In this document: positions 43,927 to 50,395 of the stretch, piece after piece
How positions within the stretch are numbered: the first letter of the stretch is position 1
Layout: the number at the start of each line of letters is the position of its first letter
Source: JBAVOR01 sp049692255
GTDB lineage: Bacteria > Babelota > Babeliae > Babelales > JACPOV01
Assembly (NCBI GenBank): GCA_049692255.1
Contig: JBAVOR010000020.1
Span: 1 to 60,390, forward strand
Reading direction: 5' to 3'
DNA length: 60,390 nucleotides
The notes under the pieces: model-generated
The model's database searches: none
What the model was told of the DNA's origin: nothing
The model's input: only the letters and a program-made list of their open reading frames with translations
Made by a program: the position numbers and the translations under genes

Positions 43927-45081
43927 CAGTACGCGCGCAATTTCTTCAACCGTTGTTACCCCTTTACTCAGCTTATCAAGTGCATCGTGTGCTAAGGTGC
44001 GCATACCGTTCTTTTTGCATTGCGCCTCGAGCGCTGGCGCGTGTGCGTGACCACTTATTAACTCTCGCAATGCATCGGTAATAATAAGTAGTTCAAAAAT
44101 ACCAACACGCCCGTGGTAACCAGTATGCAGGCAATGTACACAGCCTTTGCCTTTTGATACGGTACTATTAGATGGTGCCCCTAAGGCATGAAGCAATGCG
44201 CGCTCTTGCGCTGTTGGCTCATAAGAAACAACACAGTGTGTGCAAATACGGCGGGCCAGCCGCTGCGCAAGTATGCCCGTTAATGATGCGTTAATTAAAA
44301 ATGGTTCAATGCCCATATCCATTAAACGAATGATTACTTGCACCGCATTAACGGTATGAATAGTGCTGAGCACCAGATGCCCGGTTAACGCAGATTCAAT
44401 AGCAACACTTGCCGTTTCACGGTCCCGAACCTCCCCAATTAAAATAACATCGGGGTCTTGGCGCAACATAGCACGAATCCCTTGCGCGAAAGTAAAGCCG
44501 ATGCCAGGATTTACTTGTGATTGCGTAATGCCGGTAACCGTATATTCTACGGGGTCTTCGAGAGTAACTATGTGCAATGAGGGGGTATTAATCTCATTGA
44601 GCAACGCATAGAGCGTAGTGGTTTTACCCGAACCGGTTGGCCCGGTAATTAAAAAAAATCCTGCATGTGCTTTTACGCACGTACGAATCTGTTCTTCAAG
44701 AGTTTGCTCCATTCCTAAATGAGAAAAATCGATAAGTCCCGCTGCTCTATCTAAAATACGCAATACACATTTTTCTCCGAGCACTGAAGGAAAAGTGGAA
44801 ACACGAATATCGATCAATCGCCCATCATAGGGTATGGTAAATTTACCATCTTGTGGCAACCTGCTCTGCGCAATATCAAGAGACGCAAGCACTTTAATAC
44901 GGGACAATAACTGGTTGGCAGAAGATTTTTCAATAGCCGGTTGGTCATGCAATAACCCATCTATACGATAGCGAATACGAACTGCTTGGGGTTGAGTTTC
45001 GATATGGATATCGGAAGCACGCATGGTAATAGCACGTAATACCAACTGATTTAAAACAGCAATAATTGATGCTTCAGCCAC
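43921..45081 (-). CDS. PilB/GspE-type secretion ATPase, catalytic part
   Basis: 386 residues from a GTG start at 45081, with AAGGAGGG 8 bases upstream. Walker A ITGPTGSGKTTTLYAL, Asp box LEDPVEY, Walker B DPDVILIGEVRD, His box LSTIHTVNA and the four-Cys zinc element (CTHC, CVHC) are complete. This is the whole C-terminal half of a type IV pilus/type II secretion assembly ATPase. The N-terminal half is the separate gene at 45104. Together they total 565 residues, like a normal PilB. Confidence 0.9.
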   Translation of the reverse strand: MAEASIIAVLNQLVLRAITMRASDIHIETQPQAVRIRYRIDGLLHDQPAIEKSSANQLLSRIKVLASLDIAQSRLPQDGKFTIPYDGRLIDIRVSTFPSVLGEKCVLRILDRAAGLIDFSHLGMEQTLEEQIRTCVKAHAGFFLITGPTGSGKTTTLYALLNEINTPSLHIVTLEDPVEYTVTGITQSQVNPGIGFTFAQGIRAMLRQDPDVILIGEVRDRETASVAIESALTGHLVLSTIHTVNAVQVIIRLMDMGIEPFLINASLTGILAQRLARRICTHCVVSYEPTAQERALLHALGAPSNSTVSKGKGCVHCLHTGYHGRVGIFELLIITDALRELISGHAHAPALEAQCKKNGMRTLAHDALDKLSKGVTTVEEIARVLL

Positions 45082-45103
45082 TACTCAAACCCTCCTTGTT
45101 TCT

Positions 45104-45643
45104 TTAGAGTTCTTCATCCTCATACAGTTCTTGCTCGCGCGCCATCTCTTGTTCGCGATACTCTTGTTTTAAATCGATATCTTCAGGAACTGTTTCAATC
45201 GATTCGTCATAGAATTCTTTAATCGCTTCTTCTATATCTGCTCCAATACCAACCATACACTGAATATCATAAGATACATACGTACCCAGCAACGGTAATA
45301 GTTCTTGATCATCTGGTCGGGCAGCAATAACCATTAATATATTCGTATCAACTTCGAGAGGAATTATTTGATTTTGCAAAAGAACTTCTTTAGGAAACTT
45401 TAACAACAGTTCGTGATCAAAAAAATATCCTACCACGTCCATAGCAGGTACTTGATAATATGAGCTTAATATCGTTAAGATGGTCGGCCGTTCTGCTAAC
45501 CCCTCTTCAAGCAAAAAAGTGATAAAACTGTTTTGGCTACGGTCATGAAAAAGCTGTTTAATAGAGGTAGCTTTGTGCGTATCCCATATTTTATGATGTA
45601 CAAACTGCGCAACAAGTCCATCGACCAATGTTTTATTTTTCAT
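45104..45643 (-). CDS. PilB/GspE N-terminal domain as a separate protein
   Basis: 179 residues. ITFLLEEGLAERPTILTILS and YYQVPAMDVVGYFFDHELL, KFPKEVLLQNQIIPLEVD and MVIAARPDDQ match the N-terminal domain of GspE/PilB ATPases. It ends with an acidic tail (EQEMAREQELYEDEEL) and TAA, then a new ribosome binding site and GTG start for the catalytic part. The two would presumably associate to form a functional hexamer. Confidence 0.82.
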   Translation of the reverse strand: MKNKTLVDGLVAQFVHHKIWDTHKATSIKQLFHDRSQNSFITFLLEEGLAERPTILTILSSYYQVPAMDVVGYFFDHELLLKFPKEVLLQNQIIPLEVDTNILMVIAARPDDQELLPLLGTYVSYDIQCMVGIGADIEEAIKEFYDESIETVPEDIDLKQEYREQEMAREQELYEDEEL

Positions 45644-45671
45644 ACGTACCTCCTATAAAGCATTATGATTA

Positions 45672-46061
45672 TTAACTTATTTTGTACCCTACCACAAATG
45701 CAACGGTAGAAACAATAAGTTCAACAATATAGACGCGCGAGAGCCGAATATATTCAGAAATAGTGCCTTCAATAGTTGGCGCTGGAATAATACCCGCCGT
45801 TTGTAATGCTGTCCAATCGATGGTGATCAATTGAAAATAATATAAGATGCTGGTAACAATAATCGCGCCAATGAACGCATAAAAAAGTGAATTACCAAAT
45901 CTTTTCACTAAAAACCCGGCTAGAAGTGCCCACAAAAAACAGAGTGCATACGATACTTTACGGTCCCAGGTTAGGCTATCGGTAATATCGGAAAACTTTT
46001 GTTTGATCGTATCTAGAATACCAGTAGTGTGAGTAGCCGGTGCAGCGATAGGTTTATTCAT
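45672..46061 (-). CDS. small membrane protein, unknown
   Basis: 129 residues; ATG 46061 with AAAGGA 6 bases upstream. Three hydrophobic segments: YALCFLWALLAGFLV, LFYAFIGAIIVTSILYYF and VYIVELIVSTVAFVVGY. It directly precedes the split PilB genes in the same direction (28 bases), so it may belong to the same apparatus, but this rests on position only. Confidence 0.6.
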   Translation of the reverse strand: MNKPIAAPATHTTGILDTIKQKFSDITDSLTWDRKVSYALCFLWALLAGFLVKRFGNSLFYAFIGAIIVTSILYYFQLITIDWTALQTAGIIPAPTIEGTISEYIRLSRVYIVELIVSTVAFVVGYKIS

Positions 46062-46116
46062 CCTCATTCCTTTATAACAACAAACAGAGTAATAAGTAAC
46101 AAGATATCATAATAAT

Positions 46117-46160
46117 AAAACAGGGAGCAACTGCTTTTAGCAATCGCTCCCTGTTTTTTA
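46117..46160. terminator. terminator after the HU gene
   Basis: Stem ACAGGGAGC / GCTCCCTGT with an inner short stem GCT / AGC. A T-run follows on the plus strand (TTTTTTAT), and reading minus, TTTTATTATT follows. It lies 19 bases beyond the HU stop and separates it from the gene at 45672. Confidence 0.85.
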
Positions 46161-46178
46161 TATTCAAAAGAAAAAAGT

Positions 46179-46451
46179 TTATGCAACTAATTCTTTTAAT
46201 GCTTTACCTGGCTTGAATTTAGGAACTTTTTTCGAAGGTATTTGCATTTTTTTGCCAGTAGCAGGATTTACACCACTACGAGCTTTTCTTTTCAGAATTG
46301 AGAAAGTACCAAAATCAGTCAATACAACTGATTTGCCTTTTTTAAGCGCATCGCTCACGATATCCATGAACGCTTCTAAGCATCGTTTGCAAGTAGCTTT
46401 CGATTCCTTAGAAACTTTAGCCATATGTTCTACGACAACCGCTTTATTCAT
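46179..46451 (-). CDS. hup: HU-family DNA-binding protein
   Basis: 90 residues. The N-terminus MNKAVVVEHMAKVSKESKA, the LTDFGTFSILKRKARSG arm base and the NPATGKKMQIPSKKVPKFKPG tip and return strand are those of HU. It bends and compacts DNA as a dimer. ATG follows AAGGGAATTCTT. Upstream, 46452-46739 is 288 bases of very AT-rich DNA with no gene. Confidence 0.96.
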   Translation of the reverse strand: MNKAVVVEHMAKVSKESKATCKRCLEAFMDIVSDALKKGKSVVLTDFGTFSILKRKARSGVNPATGKKMQIPSKKVPKFKPGKALKELVA

Positions 46452-46739
46452 AAGAATTCCCTTCCTGGTTTGGGCATTGTATCATATATATCATCACAAC
46501 ATGCAACAGAATACGTTCTAAATCGAAACTTATATAGAGTATTTTTTTTGTCAATAAATTTTCTTTAAAAAAAAGATGTTTTTATTACAAAAATGCTCTA
46601 TAAATTCTATTCGCATTGCTCAAAACCACTTTGTAATCAGTATAATCACTAATTAAAAAAAATATACTTCTTTTTTGATTTTTTTATTTACAGAAAAAAG
46701 ATATAACAATGCAAAATATATTTTCATTGCATTGGGCCA

Positions 46740-46928
46740 TTAAAAATCGGCAAGGCCGTAGCGAGCATATTTTTTTCCTGTTGTAGTAGACCAGTAAGCA
46801 GCATAGCGATCTCCATATGAAAAATGCCAGTGCTCATAGCTGTAATTAATCAACCCGCCGCTATTTGCAGCTATAAGAAAATACAAAAGAAATAAAATAA
46901 AAAAGGATGTTTTTGCATTACTTTGCAT
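46740..46928 (-). pseudogene. signal peptide joined to the C-terminal stub of a VanX-like dipeptidase
   Basis: 62 residues; ATG 46928 follows TAGGAGAGTTT. A signal peptide (TSFFILFLLYFLIAANSG) runs straight into NYSYEHWHFSYGDRYAAYW, then KKYARYG. That is the last part of M15D D-Ala-D-Ala dipeptidases (typically NYPxEWWHFSYGDRYWAY), including the zinc His and catalytic Glu. The domain's first two ligands (about 130 residues) are missing, so it cannot be an active enzyme. An internal deletion that kept frame is the simplest explanation. Confidence 0.7.
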
Positions 46929-46959
46929 AAACTCTCCTATGAAGTGATGCGATGAAGAC

Positions 46960-47070
46960 TGGCCTGCCATGCAGCTACGAAGCACAGGTACGACTTGTTC
47001 TACGAAGCTTTTATGCGAAGTAGAAAGCCTTCTTGTCCTACGAAACTTCAGTGAAGTAGGAGGCGAAGTA
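46960..47070. repeat. interspersed repeat, module-B-like, beside tRNA genes
   Basis: Contains GGCCTGCCATGCAGC, then CTTGTCCTACGAAACTTCAG and TGAAGTAGGAGGCG. The latter words match modules at 2500-2520 and 27229-27251. The GCGCTCAT ends are not visible here. It abuts the 3' end of the tRNA-Leu gene at 47071. Confidence 0.65.
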
Positions 47071-47157
47071 TGGTGCCGAGGACCGGACTCGAACCGGTAC
47101 GAGTATAACTCGAAGGATTTTAAGTCCTTTGCGTCTACCTATTCCGCCACCTCGGCA
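47071..47157 (-). tRNA. tRNA-Leu (anticodon TAA)
   Basis: Minus strand: acceptor TGCCGAGG pairs with CCTCGGCA, and CCA is encoded. D-arm GGCGGAATAGGTAGACGC, anticodon loop CTTAAAA (TAA), a long variable arm (TCGAGTTATACTCG) as in class II tRNAs, and GGTTCGAGTCC T-arm. Confidence 0.97.
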
Positions 47158-47189
47158 ACACGTGCTGAAATTTTTTGGCTTTTGTTGGA

Positions 47190-47263
47190 TGGAGGCGGCA
47201 CCCGGATTCGAACCGGGGATGGGGGATTTGCAGTCCCCTGCCTTACCACTTGGCTATGCCGCC
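47190..47263 (-). tRNA. tRNA-Cys (anticodon GCA)
   Basis: Minus strand: acceptor GGCGGCA pairs with TGCCGCC, discriminator T, encoded CCA. D-arm with CCAAGTGGTAAGG, anticodon loop CTGCAAA (GCA), T-arm GGTTCGAATCC. It lies 32 bases from tRNA-Leu. Confidence 0.97.
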
Positions 47264-47290
47264 ATAACACATTATTTCAAATAGTACTCT

Positions 47291-47815
47291 TTAACGAGTC
47301 GCCGCATCAAGCAATTGCTTTAATTCTTGCGCATTAATAACTTTTATATCAGCAGCCGGCGCATACCCTTCTGGCTTTTGATAATCATCTAAAAAGGGCA
47401 ACGTCGCGGGCCCTTCTACAGGAAAGCCTAAATGCTTCCATTCTGCTATGCCACCTTCAAACGCTGACACATTTTTGAACCCTGCTGCTTGTAACGTTTT
47501 TACTGCGTCCGAACTTGCAGAGCACATGTAGTTAGCACAATACACTACTACTGGAACCGTTTTGTTCTCAATAGTGGTAGCCCAATGTTCTAACTCTTCA
47601 AAAGGCACCTGGATCGAACCCTTAATATGGGCATCATCATAGGCAGCCTTATCAAGAACGTTCACGAGCAACAATCGTTCATTAGTTGGTTGTGCAGCGG
47701 CACTCCCACTCTGAGACGATGATTTACCCAACCAATCGCACCCTGGCAGCACTACACACGCTACCAGCATTGCATATAATAAAGCAAAACGAGATTTAAG
47801 CCAAGCTGATTTCAT
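47291..47815 (-). CDS. rhodanese-domain lipoprotein
   Basis: 174 residues. Signal peptide ending in the lipobox VLPGC (Cys about residue 26), so it is probably lipid-anchored. The rhodanese domain: LLLVNVLDKAAYDDAHIKGS, active-site loop VVYCANYMCSAS, GFKNVSAFEGGIAEWKHLGFP. Rhodaneses move sulfur or act as redox partners; an extra Cys in the loop (CANYMC) suggests a disulfide-type variant. Follows lepB in the same direction, 68 bases apart. Confidence 0.86.
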   Translation of the reverse strand: MKSAWLKSRFALLYAMLVACVVLPGCDWLGKSSSQSGSAAAQPTNERLLLVNVLDKAAYDDAHIKGSIQVPFEELEHWATTIENKTVPVVVYCANYMCSASSDAVKTLQAAGFKNVSAFEGGIAEWKHLGFPVEGPATLPFLDDYQKPEGYAPAADIKVINAQELKQLLDAATR

Positions 47816-47883
47816 ATAAATTCCTTTTTATTATCGGTTTCACTCAACAATGTACCAAAAAATCTCAGCCACGCACTAGTTTA

Positions 47884-48762
47884 TTAATATACTCTTTTTA
47901 AGAATCGACTCCAACGAATGCGCTTAAAGAAATCGATAGGATTTTTAATTAAATCAAAGATAAGCCACTGGTCATGGCTATCAAATGATAACACACGCAA
48001 TACTATTTTGCCATGAATAAATTCTTCATCTAATGGCCCCCATGCGCGCGAATCATGACTATATTTACGATTATCTCCCATTGCCCAATATTGCCCCTTA
48101 GCAAGAGTCACATCAAATTCATCAATACAGCTACCATCATTATCATAGGTTGGTGTGTACGGCTCTAATGTCGCTTTTTCTGGGTAGGTACGCAACAGAC
48201 GTGCTGCTTGTAATGCTTGATATTCGGTCATCGCATAAAACGGTTGTTTATCGAATGCAACATCTCTGTCCCATGAACGGAACTCTATGTCACATTTCAT
48301 CGATTCACGATATACCGCAATTAAGGGATGCTTATTTAAATATGGTTCGTGCAACTTTTCACCATTGAGATATACAACGGGAACACCATCTTCTACTTTT
48401 CCTTGCACATGATCCCCCGGTGCTCCAATCACTCGCTTCGTCCAGTTCGATGGACCCCACACGTAGCGCTCGAATAATCTTTTAAACCGGTTATTCGAAT
48501 ACGGATATCGTGGATCATTAAAAGTAATAATGTCACCGCGCTTGGGCGCTGAAAATAATATCGTAAATTTATCTGCAAAAAACCGTTCTCCCACCAGCAT
48601 GGTCGTTTCCATAGAACCCGTTGGCACTTGGTAGAGCCCATAAAAATAGGTACGAATTACAAACGCGATAGGTAAAATAACAATAAATGCTTCAACGTAT
48701 TGCGCAACGGTCGACTTATGCGGACGTCGATACCAGGCAATAGTTTTCTGTATAAAATTCAT
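47884..48762 (-). CDS. lepB: signal peptidase I
   Basis: 292 residues; ATG follows AAAGGATTATT. N-terminal membrane helix FIVILPIAFVIRTYF, catalytic Ser in VPTGSMETTM and catalytic Lys in WTKRVIGAPGDHVQG. MGDNRKYSHDSRAWGPLDE is the box E region. Longer than the shortest members because of insertions after boxes B and D. It removes signal peptides from the many exported proteins in this window. Confidence 0.95.
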   Translation of the reverse strand: MNFIQKTIAWYRRPHKSTVAQYVEAFIVILPIAFVIRTYFYGLYQVPTGSMETTMLVGERFFADKFTILFSAPKRGDIITFNDPRYPYSNNRFKRLFERYVWGPSNWTKRVIGAPGDHVQGKVEDGVPVVYLNGEKLHEPYLNKHPLIAVYRESMKCDIEFRSWDRDVAFDKQPFYAMTEYQALQAARLLRTYPEKATLEPYTPTYDNDGSCIDEFDVTLAKGQYWAMGDNRKYSHDSRAWGPLDEEFIHGKIVLRVLSFDSHDQWLIFDLIKNPIDFFKRIRWSRFLKRVY

Positions 48763-48777
48763 AATAATCCTTTGTGT

Positions 48778-49614
48778 TTAAACCAGAACGGTGAGTGGGT
48801 CAACATGTTTTCCTTTACGTTTCACTTCAAAATGCAAATGCGATGCGTTACGGCCACCGTTTTCACCGCGTACATATCCTGTATCACCTACATAGCCTAT
48901 GCAATCACCACATGAAATCTGTTGCCCATTTTTTACTACAATCTCATTTAAGTGCGCATAGCGCGTTTGATAGCCAATTGTCTGATGATACAGCACCACT
49001 GTCTTGCCATATCCTCGGGCCGAATATCCTGCTTCAATGACTACTCCATCATTAGCCGCTGCAACGGGTGTTCCTTTTGGTGCTGCAAGATCGATCGCAT
49101 AATGAAAGCCCCATGAACCATCTTCTTTACGTCGTGGCCCATAGCGAGAACTTAACCAAAAATTTGAACGCTCAATAGGCCATTGCAACAGCGCTGCAGA
49201 ATTATACATATGCTCATCAAGCGAAACTGATGCTTGCCTGCGCGCTGTTCTTCGTTTTGTACGCGTTGAGTAACGAGTCAACAATGTTTTTCGTTTGCGC
49301 CTTACAGGATAGTGCAAAGGTCGCTCTGCCGAATATAACTTTTCACCAAATTCTGTTTGCGCAAGCCACAGCGGATCAAGCATATGGGTATGAAACTTTT
49401 TAATAGGTACCTGAATAGAAGGCAATAACTTATGCCCTGCATGCAGATTATTACATGAGTGGTGTGTCATGTACCATTGGTGAAATTGCCGCAACTGCAC
49501 GTAATGCACAAAGACTGCACGATACGCAAGAAATACATTAACACCCGCAAAAAAAAGAGCACATACTAATGCGATAAATAAGGCACATACGCGAGAATAA
49601 CGAACATGCACCAT
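48778..49614 (-). CDS. M23 peptidase (LytM-type murein endopeptidase)
   Basis: 278 residues from ATG 49614; an earlier ATG at 49671 would overlap batE by 26 bases, and neither has an ideal ribosome binding site. One N-terminal membrane helix (FIALVCALFFAGVNVFLAY). Basic middle (RRKRKTLLTRYSTRTKRRT). M23 domain with GFHYAIDLAAPKGTPV (His and Asp zinc ligands) and HLHFEV (catalytic and third His). Such enzymes cut or sense peptidoglycan cross-links. Located between batE and lepB. Confidence 0.88.
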   Translation of the reverse strand: MVHVRYSRVCALFIALVCALFFAGVNVFLAYRAVFVHYVQLRQFHQWYMTHHSCNNLHAGHKLLPSIQVPIKKFHTHMLDPLWLAQTEFGEKLYSAERPLHYPVRRKRKTLLTRYSTRTKRRTARRQASVSLDEHMYNSAALLQWPIERSNFWLSSRYGPRRKEDGSWGFHYAIDLAAPKGTPVAAANDGVVIEAGYSARGYGKTVVLYHQTIGYQTRYAHLNEIVVKNGQQISCGDCIGYVGDTGYVRGENGGRNASHLHFEVKRKGKHVDPLTVLV

Positions 49615-49645
49615 CTGATCATTATTAATAATAGAACACCTTCGC

Positions 49646-50395
49646 TTACACCAATAGTTGAGTATCGTCATATACTTTTTGTGTTGATATCCAGCCACTC
49701 AGCGCACCATACTGTACTTTAGACCACGCCCCGTGTGTTGTCAGCAAAACGGCTTCTGCCCATGCATCAATTTCTGCTCGCTTACCAAACTGTTCACCGG
49801 GACCATTATAAACAGATGTTTTTTCACGCACCAGCACATACTGCGTTCTTGCCATCAACTGCACATGATACATACCATATCCTATAACAATGGTCATGCT
49901 CAGCATAAGCAACAATAACAATACGCGCATACGTGATGGCCACTGCCACAATGACAGTATAATCGTGAGCACAAAACAACACAACCAGAGTACAGCCAAC
50001 CACCACAACCCACAGCGAACTGCCATACGGCTCATTGCGTGCTGCACGGTAGTGACATTATTTTGACGTTCGGGGGCAGTGCGTATGCCCATAAGCTTTT
50101 TATATGATTGCACTTGAGGCAACAAGGGAAAATAGAGTGCTTGTTCAACACGGCGTAAACAGTACCAGGCTTGGGGAACTTTCTGTAACCGCTCGTAACA
50201 GAGCGCCATATTAAACCATACGTTCACCTGCTTACGCTCTATTTTCTGATACGTTGCTAATGCCATATCAAACTGTTGCGCATCATATGCATGATTTGCT
50301 TGCAAAAACAGCTCTTGGTCTGTTGCTGCTATGCAGACAAAAAAGCAACTGACTAAGAACGTTAGGAGAGAGTTTTTTCTAATATGGTTAACCAT
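49646..50395 (-). CDS. batE: BatE-like TPR and SH3 protein
   Basis: 249 residues. Signal peptide (LLTFLVSCFFVCIAATD), a TPR-like pair (AYDAQQFDMALATYQ, VWFNMALCYERLQKV), two membrane helices (GLWWLAVLWLCCFVLTII and VLLLLLMLSMTIVIG) and a C-terminal SH3-type domain (TSVYNGPGEQFGK, GWISTQKVY). This is the usual BatE layout. Its start overlaps batD by 34 bases. Last Bat gene of the operon. Confidence 0.85.
   Translation of the reverse strand: MVNHIRKNSLLTFLVSCFFVCIAATDQELFLQANHAYDAQQFDMALATYQKIERKQVNVWFNMALCYERLQKVPQAWYCLRRVEQALYFPLLPQVQSYKKLMGIRTAPERQNNVTTVQHAMSRMAVRCGLWWLAVLWLCCFVLTIILSLWQWPSRMRVLLLLLMLSMTIVIGYGMYHVQLMARTQYVLVREKTSVYNGPGEQFGKRAEIDAWAEAVLLTTHGAWSKVQYGALSGWISTQKVYDDTQLLV

Noticed and set aside
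45082..45103. Frameshift or sequencing error as the cause of the split PilB
   Set aside because: A new ribosome binding site (AAGGAGGG) and GTG start are correctly placed, and both parts end or begin at a domain border.
46452..46739. Replication origin
   Set aside because: Very AT-rich, but no DnaA boxes were recognised and dnaA is not in the window; gyrB proximity alone is not evidence.
46969..47337. 122-codon plus-strand frame running across the repeat and both tRNA genes
   Set aside because: It includes two tRNAs in antisense (RGPDSNRYEYNSK, GGGTRIRTGDGG are typical false peptides from tRNA genes).
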